Source of the DNA: JACDAV01 sp964626755
GTDB taxonomy: Bacteria > Chloroflexota > Limnocylindria > Limnocylindrales > CSP1-4
DNA: 64,000 bases
Reading direction: 5' to 3'
Assembly: GCA_964626755.1 (NCBI GenBank)
Contig: CAZVGO010000014.1
Span: 85,596 to 149,595 of the forward strand
Shown here: positions 1-8,275 of the stretch, in pieces
How positions within the stretch are numbered: the stretch's first letter is position 1
How the letters are laid out: each line of letters starts with the position of its first letter
The notes under the pieces: generated by a model
The model's database searches: none
Told to the model about the DNA's origin: nothing
The model's input: only the letters and a program-made list of their open reading frames with translations
Program-made: the position numbers and the translations under genes

Positions 1-1
1 G

Positions 2-670
2 AGCGGGCAGTCGGGTGGCGACTTCTTCGACGACATCCATGCGTACGACCCGGCAACGAACCGCTGGACGCGCCTGGCGGACGAGGGTGCGGTCCCCGAT
101 GGGCGCTACGGGTCGTGCGCCGCGCTCGGGCCGGACGGACGGCTGTGGATCAGCCACGGCTTCACGTTTTCGGGCCGGTTCGCCGACACTCGCGCGTATG
201 ACTTTGCGGCCCGGGCCTGGGCCGAGGTGACGCCCAGGGAGGCGGGCCCCGTCAAGCGCTGCCTCCACGACTGCGTCTGGTCACCGGACGGTCGGCTCGT
301 GCTCTATGCCGGACAGACGAACGGAGTCGCCGCCCTCGGCGACCTGTGGACGCTCGATCCGGCCGGGGGCTGGACCGAGGCCGCGGCCCCGGAGCCTCCG
401 GCGCGCCAGCTCTACGCCCTCGCGGCGACCGGCTCGATCGGATGGGTCTTCGGCGGACGCGGCGCCGATGGCAAGGTGCTCGACGACCTCTGGACACTCG
501 AGCTTGAAACCCTCGACTGGCAACGGGCGCAACTTGCCGGCGAAGGCCCGGAGGGCCGCGCGGGGGCGACGCTCATCGCGGACCCGGCACGTTCCAGGCT
601 GTTGCTGTACGGCGGAGTCGGCGCAGCCGCGCTTGCGGACACCTGGCAGCTGACGAACATCGGCGGGTGA
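2..670 (+). CDS. Kelch-repeat / galactose-oxidase-like beta-propeller protein (C-terminal part)
   Basis: The reading frame is open from the left edge to a TGA at 670, so the N-terminus lies outside the window; 222 residues are visible. They form successive kelch-like blades: each has a D-x-W/A-Y-D-P strand (HAYDPATNRW near the edge, LWTLDPAGGW, LWTLELETLDW) followed by a glycine-rich turn (WVFGGRGADG, LLLYGGVG). At least four blades are seen. Such propellers usually bind proteins or carry a copper oxidase site; no catalytic residue can be assigned in this part. It ends 13 bases from the 3' end of the convergent tRNA gene. Family assignment rests on repeat pattern only, and specificity is unknown. 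Confidence 0.75.
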   Translation, partial: SGQSGGDFFDDIHAYDPATNRWTRLADEGAVPDGRYGSCAALGPDGRLWISHGFTFSGRFADTRAYDFAARAWAEVTPREAGPVKRCLHDCVWSPDGRLVLYAGQTNGVAALGDLWTLDPAGGWTEAAAPEPPARQLYALAATGSIGWVFGGRGADGKVLDDLWTLELETLDWQRAQLAGEGPEGRAGATLIADPARSRLLLYGGVGAAALADTWQLTNIGG

Positions 671-682
671 CCACCAATCGAG

Positions 683-757
683 TGGTGAGCCCGGAAGGAT
701 TCGAACCTTCAACCAAGTGATTAAGAGTCACTTGCTCTACCGTTGAGCTACGGGCCC
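683..757 (-). tRNA. tRNA-Lys (anticodon CUU)
   Basis: Read on the minus strand this folds as a full cloverleaf. The acceptor stem GGGCCCG pairs with CGGGCTC (one G-U pair), the D arm has GTAGCTCA-ACGG-TAGAGC, the anticodon stem AGTGA/TCACT encloses the loop CTCTTAA with anticodon CTT, and the T arm has GGTTCGAATCC. The discriminator is A and the CCA end is encoded (TGG at 683-685). A broken integrase begins 103 bases beyond its 5' end. Confidence 0.96.
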
Positions 758-859
758 AGGATTTCACGCTCGTTTAGAGCGGATGACTGGTCGGCCGCTA
801 CAGCGCTCGTACAGCCGATGATTGGACCTTGCGACTGACCCAATCGGAGGACGACGGCG

Positions 860-1401
860 ATGCCATCAAAAGCACCGACCAGCCGCGCGCAGTCTACCGC
901 AACGACTGACATCGAGGCCAACGCGGCCTCGTTCAGTCGACACCTTCGCGCGGCGAACAAGGCGCCCGCGACAATCCACGTCTACCTCGACGCGGCGGCT
1001 CGCCTCGACGCCTTCGTGGCCTCGAAGGGAATGCCTCGCGCTGTTGGCGCAATCCGACGCGAACCTGTCGAAGCGTTCATCGAGGACCAGCTGGCGCGGC
1101 TCAAGCCCGCGTCGGCGGCGAACCGCTACCGAAGCCTCCAGCAGTTCTTCCGCTGGCTCGTCGACGAGGGCGAGATCCGCGAGTCACCCATGGCCCGGAT
1201 GAAGCCGCCTGCGATCCCGGAGACTCCCCCACCCGTCCTCCGGGACGAGCAGCTCAAGAAGCTCCTCGACACCGCGTCGGGCCGGACTTCGATGAGCGCC
1301 GGGACGCGGCGATCATCCTCCTCCTCGTCGGCACCGGGATCGGGAGAGACTGGGACCATGAGGTCGCAGTCGTCCTCGGCAAGGGCCGGCGGCCCCGGCG
1401 G
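860..1401 (+). pseudogene. Tyrosine recombinase (phage-type integrase) remnant, frameshifted and truncated
   Basis: The first ~140 codons from ATG 860 encode an intact SAM-like core-binding domain (motifs ATIHVYLDAAARLDAF, ASAANRYRSLQQFFRWLVDEG, ESPMARMKPP). Around 1277 the frame is lost. The next frame continues the family text (DFDERRDAAIILLLVGTG, then VAVVLGKGRRPR), but residues normally found between these two blocks are missing, and similarity ends where the cupin stop codon begins. The catalytic Arg, His-x-x-Arg and Tyr are all absent, so the protein cannot recombine DNA. It probably marks an old integration near tRNA-Lys. Whether the N-terminal fragment is still made is unknown. Confidence 0.75.
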
Positions 1402-1755
1402 TCAGCGTCCCGTCGCGGCGGGCGAGACGGCGACGTAGATCGTCACGAGCGGCTCGTCCGAGATCGCCCACAGGACATGCCGGGCGCCGACCGGCGTGAT
1501 CACCGCATCGCCGCCCCGCAGCGGGATCCGCTCACCGTCCTCGAGCAGGATCCCTTCCCCGCTGAGGACGAAGTGAACCTCCGGTACGTCATGAGCCTCC
1601 TGGAGGGCCTCGAGGTCGGCGTCGGTCGGCAGGCCCTTGAACGCGGCGACCCCGACCCCGATGCCCGCGGGGCCGGCACGGCGCACGAGCCGCCACACGT
1701 CGTGGAGCTCGGACAACTCCGGGCTCACGTCGTCCCTGTTGACCTTGATCGCCAT
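1402..1755 (-). CDS. Small cupin-domain protein
   Basis: A single-domain cupin of 117 residues. The barrel motifs are visible: HDVPEVHFVLSGEG (first cupin motif, with His and Glu metal-ligand candidates), then LRGGDAVITPVGARHVLWA (second motif, with G-D-x-x-x-x-P and a late His). The start at ATG 1755 has GGAGG ten bases upstream, so the longer frame starting at 1803 is less likely. It probably binds a small acidic or sugar ligand or a metal, but no substrate can be named. The ~195 bases between it and the next gene hold only its presumed promoter. It lies just outside the operator-bearing catabolic cluster, which contains another cupin at 7859. Confidence 0.8.
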   Translation of the reverse strand: MAIKVNRDDVSPELSELHDVWRLVRRAGPAGIGVGVAAFKGLPTDADLEALQEAHDVPEVHFVLSGEGILLEDGERIPLRGGDAVITPVGARHVLWAISDEPLVTIYVAVSPAATGR

Positions 1756-1950
1756 ATCCGCATCGCCTCCCTTGCGCCGCCCGAGACCTGCCGAGTGACG
1801 CATCCTTCGTCGCCGACCCGTACCCGCACTATGACCGACTACGGGCGGCCGACGCCGTCCACTGAGAGAGACGCCCGCGACGGATGGGTGCTGTCGCGCT
1901 ACGCGTCGTCTCGTTGCCCGCGACCGCGAGGCGGACCTGGACGGCCGGAC

Positions 1951-2397
1951 TCAGCGGCCCGGAGCGTCGAGCGCGTCGATCTTGGCGACCTTGCGACCGG
2001 AGTCGCCGCCCTGGAACACCGCGTCGAGCCAGTGGTCCACCAGGAGTCGCGCCACGTCGGCACCGATGACCTTGCCGCCGAGACATAGCACCTGAGCGTT
2101 GTTCGAGGCCATCGCCCGTTCGGCGGAATAGGGATCGACGACCGGCGCGGCTCGGACGCCGGGAACCTTGTTCGCGACGATGGCCATGCCAAGACCGGTG
2201 CCGCAGACGAGCACGGCGCGCTCGGTCTCGCCCGCGGCGACGGCCCTCGCGACTACCACAGCCACATCCGGGTAGTCGATCGGGTCCTCGGACGCCACTC
2301 CGAAGTCGACGACCTCGTGCCCGCGCGACTCGAGGTGCCGCCGGACGGACTCCTTGAGCTGGAACCCGTTGTTGTCCGCACCGACCGCGATCCTCAC
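1951..2397 (-). CDS. rpiB: RpiB/LacAB-family sugar-phosphate isomerase
   Basis: A protein of 148 residues, the usual RpiB length. It shows the N-terminal RIAVGADNNGFQLKE strand-loop, the DPIDYPDVA segment, the active-site loop VCGTGLGMAIVANKVPGVRAA with its catalytic Cys, and SNNAQVLCLGG. The chosen start is GTG 2397, seven bases after GGAGG; an ATG at 2427 lacks a ribosome binding site. Known members interconvert ribose/ribulose-5-phosphate, or tetrose and related sugar phosphates in polyol catabolism. Next to an FGGY-kinase cluster, either role is possible. Its promoter region shares the operator at 2434 with the divergent dehydrogenase gene, which suggests common control. Confidence 0.88.
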   Translation of the reverse strand: MRIAVGADNNGFQLKESVRRHLESRGHEVVDFGVASEDPIDYPDVAVVVARAVAAGETERAVLVCGTGLGMAIVANKVPGVRAAPVVDPYSAERAMASNNAQVLCLGGKVIGADVARLLVDHWLDAVFQGGDSGRKVAKIDALDAPGR

Positions 2398-2433
2398 CCG
2401 TCTACCTCCAATCCACACTGTCAGCATACGAGT

Positions 2434-2447
2434 CTAGACGTGTGTAC
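2434..2447. promoter_or_regulatory. Candidate GntR operator a (CTAGAC-GT-GTGTAC)
   Basis: A 14-base palindrome-like site matching CTANAC-N2-GTNTAG except at its last base. It lies in the divergent gap between the rpiB-like gene (start 2397) and the Ldh2-type dehydrogenase (start 2488). It belongs to the family of sites also seen at 5339, 8276, 16660 and 18259. Confidence 0.6.
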
Positions 2448-2487
2448 TATCGCTCCCCGCTAATGTTGCCCGCAGGAGGTCCGGGGG

Positions 2488-3561
2488 ATGGTCGGTGTCG
2501 TCGACGCTCAGGGCCATCGACGGGTGGACGCCACGCTCCTGGAGTCGTTCGTCGGGGCCCTCTTCCGCGGCGCCGGCGTCCGGGACGACAATGCGGCCCG
2601 GCTCGCAGAGATCATTGTCGGCACCGATCTGCGCGGAGCGTACTCCCACGGCTGTGCCCTCGCCTCCGGCTACCTCGACAGGATGCTCAAGGGCGAGATC
2701 GATCCTGCCGGCCGCCCGCGCGTCGTCCGCGAGCGGGGGGCCGTCCTCGTCGTCGACGCCGGCAACAGCCTCGGGCACCTCGCCGTCGCATTCTCGATGG
2801 AGCGAGCGGTCGAGCGGGCGGCCGACACGGGCGTCGCGGCGGTGGCGGTGGGCGGGAGCAATCACTGCGGCGCGATGGGGTACTACCCGATGATCGCGCT
2901 GCGGCACGGGATGATCGGCCTCGCGACAACGAACGGACTGCCGACGATGGCCTGGTTCGGCGGGCTCGACCGGATCCTGTCGATCAACCCGGTCGGCATC
3001 GCAATCCCCGCCGGGGAAGAATCGCCGATCGTCATCGACACCTCGTTCGGCGCCGTCGCGCGCGGCAAGATCGCCATCCACGCACAACTCGGGCGGCCGC
3101 TGCCCGAGGGCTGGGCGACGGACAAGGACGGCAACGCGACGATCGACCCGGCCGCCGCCCTCGAAGGCCTCATCCAACCGGCCGGCGGATACAAGGGCAC
3201 GAGCATGGCCCTCGTCATGGGCATCCTCTCGGCCCTGCTGTCGGGAGCCGCGTACGGGACCGAATTGGGCGACTTCGTCAAGGGTGCGACCGCCGGTGCC
3301 GACGGCCAGTTCGTCCTCGCCATCGACGTCGCTGCGTTTGAGGATCCGGCCCGGTTCCGGGCGCGGATGGACGGCATCATCCGCCAGATCCATGCGAGCC
3401 GCCCCGCCCCCGGCGTTGACCGGATCTACCTGCCCGGTGAGCGCGCCGCCGAGACGGAGCGACGATATCGGGCGGAGGGCGTTCCCCTGACCGACGGGAC
3501 ACGCCGGGCCCTGGCCGACATCGCCGTCCGCGTCGGCGTCGACCCGGCGCCCGTCCAATGA
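2488..3561 (+). CDS. Ldh2/malate-L-lactate dehydrogenase family NAD(P) oxidoreductase
   Basis: A protein of 357 residues, typical for the family, which oxidises 2-hydroxy acids or reduces imino acids (L-sulfolactate, ureidoglycolate, malate, 2,3-diketogulonate). Family signs are DLRGAYSHG near residues 48-56 (usual form DxRGxxSHG with the catalytic His), VGGSNHCGAMGYY (NH motif), ATTNGLPTMAWFGG, SINPVGIAIP and PAGGYKGTSMALVM. The ATG at 2488 follows AGGAGG by about eight bases. It is the first gene after operator a and is followed 43 bases later by the aminomutase-like gene. It probably oxidises a hydroxy acid in the cluster pathway; substrate not determinable. Confidence 0.85.
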   Translation: MVGVVDAQGHRRVDATLLESFVGALFRGAGVRDDNAARLAEIIVGTDLRGAYSHGCALASGYLDRMLKGEIDPAGRPRVVRERGAVLVVDAGNSLGHLAVAFSMERAVERAADTGVAAVAVGGSNHCGAMGYYPMIALRHGMIGLATTNGLPTMAWFGGLDRILSINPVGIAIPAGEESPIVIDTSFGAVARGKIAIHAQLGRPLPEGWATDKDGNATIDPAAALEGLIQPAGGYKGTSMALVMGILSALLSGAAYGTELGDFVKGATAGADGQFVLAIDVAAFEDPARFRARMDGIIRQIHASRPAPGVDRIYLPGERAAETERRYRAEGVPLTDGTRRALADIAVRVGVDPAPVQ

Positions 3562-3604
3562 CCCTCGTCCGCGATCTGCCCGACAGACCTACCCGGAGGA
3601 TCCG

Positions 3605-5029
3605 ATGAAGCGGCCAGAGCCGGGACAGACGATCGATGAAGCATACCGAGCGCGTTTTCCGGGCTCGCGCGCCCTCTACGAGCGTGCTCTCCAGTTGATG
3701 CCGTCGGGTATCAATCACGACGTCCGACGGATCGCGCCCTTTCCCGTCTACGTCGACCATGCGAAGGGCTCGCGCAAGTGGGATGTCGACGGGAACGAGA
3801 TCATCGACTTCGCGGTCGGTCACGGCGCACTCATCCTCGGTCACGGCCACCCGAGGGTCCTCGAGGCGATCCTCGAGCAGTCGGCCAAGGTCACCCACGC
3901 CTCGGCCCCGACGGCGACCGAGATCCGCTGGGCGGAGCTCGTCACGACCCTTGTGCCGTGTGCGGAACGGGTCCGCTTCGTACTGAGCGGCACCGAGGCG
4001 ACGATGCTCGCCATGCGCCTCGTCCGCGCGTACACGGGCAAGTCGATCATCGTCCGGATCGACGGGCACTTCCACGGCTGGCACGACTACGCCATGTTCC
4101 ATTTCCTGCCGCCGTTCGACGTCGTGTCGTCGGCGGGCGTGCCGGCGGAGATCGGCGAGACGCTGCGCTTCGTTCCACTCGACGACCTCGACGCGCTCCA
4201 GCGGGCACTGTCGAGCGGCGACGTCGCGGGCGTCATCCTCGAGCCGGACGGCCCGGTCGTGGGGACCGTCCCGGTACGTCCGGGCTACCTCCAGGGTGTG
4301 CGCGACCTGACGCGCCGGTACGACGTCCCGCTCATCTTCGACGAGGTCGTGACCGGGTTCCGGCTGTCGCCGGGCGGTGCCCAGCAGTACTTCGGTGTCA
4401 CGCCGGACCTCGCCACGTTCGCGAAGATCGTGGGAGGCGGCGTGCCGTCGGGTGCCGTGGCCGGGCGGGCGGATATCCTCGACGGGATCGCGTATCGCGA
4501 CGACTCGGAGTGGAATCGCCGCAGCCGCGTCACCCACATGGGGACCTACAGCGCCCACCCCGTCGCGGCCGCCGCGGGCAGCACGGCACTGGAATTGCTC
4601 GCGGACGGGACGGTCCAGGATTACACAGCTGAACTCGGCGATCGCCTCCGGACGGGGATCAACGCTGCTCTCGCCGACGCGGGTGTCGCGGGCTGGGCAT
4701 ACGGGTTCCGGTCCTGCTTCCGGGTCATCCTCGGCGACCCGGACGACCTGCCGTACACGCACGATCCGGAGGAGTTTCGGGCCGGCGTTCCGGTTCCGCG
4801 CCTCCTCGCCGGGATGCGTCCGCTCATCAAGAGTGCGCTCCACAAAGCACATTTCCTCGAGGGCATCGACATCATCGCCGGGAACCACGGGTGGCTCACC
4901 GCGGCGCACACGACCGCCGATGTGGATGCGGGCGTCGAGGCGTATGCCCGGGCCGTCCATCGGGTCGTCGCCGAGGGAACGCTCAAGACGATCGAGTCGA
5001 AAACCGTGTCCGCCTCCGCCAGAGCCTGA
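3605..5029 (+). CDS. Class III aminotransferase, glutamate-1-semialdehyde 2,1-aminomutase-like
   Basis: A PLP enzyme of 474 residues with the GSA-aminomutase layout: GINHDVRRIAPFPVYV at the N-terminus, FVLSGTEATMLAMRLVRAYTG (phosphate loop), HFHGWHDYAMF, IFDEVVTGFRLSPGG (Asp to the pyridine nitrogen) and FAKIVGGGVPSGAVAGR with the Schiff-base Lys at residue 274. It is longer than HemL (~430), and its neighbours are catabolic genes, with no haem genes in view. It more likely transfers or shifts an amino group on a pathway intermediate. The ribosome binding site GGAGG lies five bases before ATG 3605. Probably co-transcribed with the dehydrogenase upstream. Confidence 0.83.
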   Translation: MKRPEPGQTIDEAYRARFPGSRALYERALQLMPSGINHDVRRIAPFPVYVDHAKGSRKWDVDGNEIIDFAVGHGALILGHGHPRVLEAILEQSAKVTHASAPTATEIRWAELVTTLVPCAERVRFVLSGTEATMLAMRLVRAYTGKSIIVRIDGHFHGWHDYAMFHFLPPFDVVSSAGVPAEIGETLRFVPLDDLDALQRALSSGDVAGVILEPDGPVVGTVPVRPGYLQGVRDLTRRYDVPLIFDEVVTGFRLSPGGAQQYFGVTPDLATFAKIVGGGVPSGAVAGRADILDGIAYRDDSEWNRRSRVTHMGTYSAHPVAAAAGSTALELLADGTVQDYTAELGDRLRTGINAALADAGVAGWAYGFRSCFRVILGDPDDLPYTHDPEEFRAGVPVPRLLAGMRPLIKSALHKAHFLEGIDIIAGNHGWLTAAHTTADVDAGVEAYARAVHRVVAEGTLKTIESKTVSASARA

Positions 5030-5032
5030 CTC

Positions 5033-5312
5033 GTGGCCCGCCGCCCGGCTGACGATGCCGGTGTGCGCGCCGCCCTTCGCGACCCGGTCCTCCGCGTCCA
5101 ATTCGCCGGCCAGGCGATCAGCGCCACCGGGAGCTGGATGAACCATGTCGCTCTCGGCTGGCTGGCGCTGAAGCTCACCGGATCTGCGCTGGCCATCGGG
5201 GTCGTCATGGCCCGCGCGCACGATCCCGATCTTCATTCTCTCGCTGCCCGCCGGTGTGATCGCGGACCGCTTCGAACGGGCGCGACTCACGAGCGCGTTC
5301 CGGTCCTTGTGA
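5033..5312 (+). pseudogene. MFS transporter (EntS-like) N-terminal fragment, frameshifted
   Basis: GTG 5033 opens a frame reading LRDPVLRVQFAGQAIS, then NHVALGWLALKLTGSALAIGVV: the first transmembrane helix of an enterobactin-exporter-type MFS protein. Near 5212-5222 the frame breaks. The next frame continues with IPIFILSLPAGVIADRFERARL, the second helix and the conserved ADRxxRxRL loop, and stops at TGA 5310. Only ~90 of ~400 residues are left. It probably was an exporter or importer of this cluster, lost by frameshift and deletion. It lies four bases after the aminomutase-like gene and just before operator b. Confidence 0.75.
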
Positions 5313-5338
5313 GGGTGCCCGGCGTGGCGGTCGCCTGC

Positions 5339-5352
5339 CTATACAGGTATGC
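5339..5352. promoter_or_regulatory. Candidate GntR operator b (CTATAC-AG-GTATGC)
   Basis: A 14-base near-palindrome with CTATAC and GTAT half-sites around AG. It sits 39 bases before the E2 gene start at 5392, immediately downstream of the MFS remnant, where a promoter for the four-gene E2 operon is expected. Confidence 0.55.
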
Positions 5353-5391
5353 TCACGACTCGAGCACCGACACTGGAGGCCCCCGCTGACT

Positions 5392-6546
5392 ATGGCAGTC
5401 GACATCATCGTGCCCGAGGTCGGCGAGGTCGGCATGGAAGTGACCTTCGTAGCCTGGCTGAAGAACGAGGGCGATCACGTCGAGGAGGGCGAACTGCTCT
5501 TCCAACTCGACACGCAGAAGACGATGCTCGACGTGGAAAGCGTCGGTTCCGGAACGCTATCGGGCATCCAGGCGCGACCCGGCGATCTGGTGGCTCCCAA
5601 GCAAGTGATCGCGCGTTTGGCGGCTCCAGGGGAGACGCTCGACCTGGCATCGACGACCAGCGCGACGGCGGTGGATGCCGCCGAAACGACGGGTGCGGCC
5701 ACGACCACGGCAGCGAGCGCGAGTGCGGTGGCCGTAGACACGGTGACCGGCGGGATCAGCCCACGGGCACGGCGACTGGCGAAGCAGCTCGCTGTCACGC
5801 TCGACGGAGTACGCGGCTCCGGGCCAGGCGGTATCGTGACCGAGTCGGACGTCCGCGCCGCGGTCGCCTCGCCCGATGCGCAGCTAGACGCGGACGCGGA
5901 GCGACGCGAGCGGACACGCCAGGCAGTGGCCCGTATGACGAGCGACTCCTGGCAGCGGATCCCCCACTTCTATCTGTCCGTCGATGCAGAGGTGACGGCA
6001 GGCCTCGAGGTCACGCGTCCCACGACGCTCGTATGTGCCGCGATCGCCCGCGCCATTCGCGAACACCCCGAGTGCAACCTCGAGTGGGCGGGGGACGCGC
6101 CGGTGCGCCGAGGCTCGGTGGACCTCGGGATCCTCGTCGACACGCCGGCCGGCCTCATCCTGCCCGCCGTCCGCGGGGCGGACTTGCTGACGATCGCGGA
6201 TCTCACCGCGGCCATCGCGGCGGCAGCGGAGCGGGCACGGATAGGTACGCTCCGGGCGGACGACTTCGGCGCACGAAGCCTGTCGGTGTCCAACCTCGGG
6301 ATGCACGCCGTGGATCGTTTTGGCGGTGTCATCGCCACCCCGGATCCGCTCCTGCTGACGGTGGGACGGACGCGGGTCGAACCCCGACGCGAGGGTGACG
6401 GCTGGCGTCCGGCGACCATCGTCACGCTCACGCTGTCGGTGGACCACCGGGCGCTCGACGGTGCTGCAGCGGCGCGGCTGCTGACGACCCTCGAGGGCCT
6501 CCTCGGCGACCCGAGCTGGCTCAGTGCAGGTGTGGACCGACCATGA
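5392..6546 (+). CDS. 2-oxoacid dehydrogenase complex E2 (dihydrolipoyl acyltransferase)
   Basis: Three domains in order over 384 residues. The lipoyl domain is at residues 1-80 (FQLDTQKTMLDVES, lipoyl Lys43). A peripheral-subunit-binding domain at ~120-160 (ISPRARRLAKQLAV, GSGPGGIVTESDV) would hold E1 or E3. The acyltransferase core is at ~170-380 and ends with LSVDHRALDG, where His352 and Asp356 are the catalytic pair. The lipoyl motif TQKT replaces the commoner TDKA, and the core is on the short side. ATG 5392 has TGGAGG about 13 bases upstream. The matching E1alpha and E1beta genes are 13 kb away at 18329 and 19312, and no E3 is in the window. The acyl group transferred to CoA is unknown. 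Confidence 0.88.
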   Translation: MAVDIIVPEVGEVGMEVTFVAWLKNEGDHVEEGELLFQLDTQKTMLDVESVGSGTLSGIQARPGDLVAPKQVIARLAAPGETLDLASTTSATAVDAAETTGAATTTAASASAVAVDTVTGGISPRARRLAKQLAVTLDGVRGSGPGGIVTESDVRAAVASPDAQLDADAERRERTRQAVARMTSDSWQRIPHFYLSVDAEVTAGLEVTRPTTLVCAAIARAIREHPECNLEWAGDAPVRRGSVDLGILVDTPAGLILPAVRGADLLTIADLTAAIAAAAERARIGTLRADDFGARSLSVSNLGMHAVDRFGGVIATPDPLLLTVGRTRVEPRREGDGWRPATIVTLTLSVDHRALDGAAAARLLTTLEGLLGDPSWLSAGVDRP

Positions 6547-6944
6547 GGACGATCACGTTCGATACGACCCGCGAGATCGCGGCCGTCGACATCACCGATC
6601 TGCTGACCGCCGACCTGGCGGATCTGCCCGACGGCTTTGTGTGGATCTCGTGCCCGCACACAACCGGGGCGTTGATCCTGTGCGAGTCGGACCCCGAGAT
6701 GCTCAGCGACATCGAGCGGGTGGCAGGAGGGCTGCTCGCCCCGTACGAACCGTTCAGCCACCGCAAGAACGACAACCCGAACGCGGCGGCGCACCTGTTC
6801 TCGAGTCTCATGGGAACGCAACTCGTCCTGCCGGTCGCGTCGGGAGCGCTGCACCTTGGGACGTACCAGCGGCTCATCTTCGTGGAGCTCGACGGGCCCC
6901 GGTCGCGTCGGCTCGAACTCTCACCCATCGCTCCCTCGGCCTGA
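6543..6944 (+). CDS. YjbQ-family (UPF0047) protein, secondary thiamine-phosphate synthase type
   Basis: A complete 133-residue YjbQ-type protein, with SCPHTTGALILCESDPE, an HRKNDNPNAAAHLFSSLMG His/Asn cluster and LHLGTYQRLIFVELDGPR. The conserved His and Asp residues form a putative metal or ligand pocket. E. coli YjbQ has weak thiamine-phosphate synthase activity; its true role is unsettled. The start overlaps the E2 stop (ATGA at 6543-6546), so translation is coupled. Position beside a ThDP-dependent dehydrogenase complex is suggestive, but the family may instead act on a sugar-derived intermediate here. Confidence 0.85.
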   Translation: MRTITFDTTREIAAVDITDLLTADLADLPDGFVWISCPHTTGALILCESDPEMLSDIERVAGGLLAPYEPFSHRKNDNPNAAAHLFSSLMGTQLVLPVASGALHLGTYQRLIFVELDGPRSRRLELSPIAPSA

Positions 6945-6954
6945 GGTAATCGAC

Positions 6955-7866
6955 ATGACGGCGGCCGGCACGACCGTCGGCTTCATCGGCCTCGGCGTCA
7001 TGGGCGAGTCAATGGCCCGCACACTCCTCCGTGCGGGCCATCGACTGCTCATCTACTCGCGATCCCGGGGGCCGGTGGATCGACTCGCGGCCGACGGTGC
7101 CGTGCCGGCGGGCTCGTCGGCCGGAGTCGCCGCGGATGCCGATATCGTCGTGACGATGCTCCCCGACGACGCTGCGGTGGTGGAGGTGATCGAGCGGGAC
7201 ATCATCGCGGCGCACGCTATCCGCCCCGGAGCGCTCATCGTCGACATGAGCACGACCTCCCCGGCCACTGCCGTTCGGGTCGGCACCGCCGTGACCAGCA
7301 CCGGCGGGGCGTTCGTCGACGCCCCGGTCTCAGGTGGCCAGCAGGGCGCGCTCGACGGAACCCTCTCGATCATGGTCGGCGGAGACGCCGCGGATGTCGC
7401 CCGCGCGATGCCCCTGTTCGAGGTCCTCGGAACGCACGTCGCCCACGTCGGCCCGGTCGGCTCCGGTCAGACCGCGAAGGCGTGCAACCAGCTCGTCGTG
7501 CTCGGCACGATGGAGATCGTGGCCGAGGCCCTCGTCCTCGCAGCGGCTGCCGGGCTCGATGCGGCTGCCGTCCGCGCGATGATGCTGGCCGGGCTCGCCT
7601 CGAGCACGATCCTCGACCGTGCCGGCCGGCGCATGCTCGAGCGCGACTTCGAACCGGGCGGACGCGCCGAATTCCACCTCAAGGACATCGCCGTGGTCCG
7701 CAGCGTCGCCGCTCGAACCGGGGCGCAGGTCCCGGCATTCGAGGCCGCCGCCGCTGCGCTCGAACGGCTCGTCGCGAACGGACACGGGGGTCTCGACCAC
7801 GCCGCGCTCGTCACGATCCTCGAAGCCCAGGCCGGAACCACTGTCGGAGGAAAACGCGATGAGTGA
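6955..7866 (+). CDS. 3-hydroxyisobutyrate dehydrogenase-family NAD-dependent oxidoreductase
   Basis: A 303-residue beta-hydroxyacid dehydrogenase (GarR/MmsB/GlxR superfamily). Motifs: GFIGLGVMGESMARTLL (Rossmann loop), DAPVSGGQQGALDGTLSIMVGG (substrate loop) and HVGPVGSGQTAKACNQ with the catalytic Lys. ATG 6955 has GAGG eight bases upstream, overlapping the YjbQ stop. It could reduce tartronate semialdehyde or oxidise a 3-hydroxy acid; the sequence does not decide between these. Third gene of the operon starting at 5392; its end overlaps the next gene by eight bases. Confidence 0.87.
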   Translation: MTAAGTTVGFIGLGVMGESMARTLLRAGHRLLIYSRSRGPVDRLAADGAVPAGSSAGVAADADIVVTMLPDDAAVVEVIERDIIAAHAIRPGALIVDMSTTSPATAVRVGTAVTSTGGAFVDAPVSGGQQGALDGTLSIMVGGDAADVARAMPLFEVLGTHVAHVGPVGSGQTAKACNQLVVLGTMEIVAEALVLAAAAGLDAAAVRAMMLAGLASSTILDRAGRRMLERDFEPGGRAEFHLKDIAVVRSVAARTGAQVPAFEAAAAALERLVANGHGGLDHAALVTILEAQAGTTVGGKRDE

Positions 7867-8236
7867 TCGCCGAGCGGACGGAGCGACGGTGACGGACGCC
7901 GCCTCGGCCCGCCTGTATGAACTGCCCGGTCGGCACTGGAAGCTCGTCCTGGGGCCAGAGAACAGCGGGTCGTCGCGGTTGACGATGGCGATCGCGACGT
8001 TCCCGCCCGGTTCCGCGCCCGAGGGCCACGCCCACCCGGTCGAAGACGAGGTCGTCTACGTGCTGTCCGGGCGCGGCTGGATCGTCCTGCCGGACGGCTC
8101 GGCGCGCATCGAATCCGGGTCCGCCTACCACATCCCTGCCGGTGTCGTTCACGGCGCGGTGAATGACGGGATCGAGCCTCTCGCGCTTCTGTGCGTGTTC
8201 AATCCGCCGGTGATTCCAGGTTCGTACGAGGACTGA
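7859..8236 (+). CDS. Cupin-domain protein, last gene of the E2 operon
   Basis: A 125-residue cupin with PEGHAHPVEDEVVYVLSGRG (His, His, Glu ligands of motif 1) and YHIPAGVVHGAVND (motif 2 with the last His), so a full 3-His/1-Glu metal site is likely. ATG 7859 overlaps the preceding stop by eight bases. Small cupins in sugar clusters often act as epimerases, isomerases or dioxygenase-like enzymes. No specific reaction can be read from the sequence. Confidence 0.8.
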   Translation: MSDRRADGATVTDAASARLYELPGRHWKLVLGPENSGSSRLTMAIATFPPGSAPEGHAHPVEDEVVYVLSGRGWIVLPDGSARIESGSAYHIPAGVVHGAVNDGIEPLALLCVFNPPVIPGSYED

Positions 8237-8275
8237 CGCACTGAGGCCGGCCGGAGAAGCGTTGTACAACACCAT

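Noticed and set aside
1477..2088. 203-codon open frame on the plus strand
   Set aside because: It is antisense to the cupin and RpiB genes, reads as their mirror composition, and has no domain or ribosome binding site.
2434..3558. 374-codon frame opposite the Ldh2-type dehydrogenase
   Set aside because: Asp/Arg/Gly-rich shadow of the real gene, caused by high GC; no motif.
3377..5290. 637-codon minus-strand frame
   Set aside because: Antisense to the aminomutase-like gene and MFS remnant; the plus-strand frame has all catalytic motifs.
8261..8270. Palindrome GTTGTACAAC as a second operator type
   Set aside because: Only one copy was noticed, so there is no support for regulatory function beyond symmetry.
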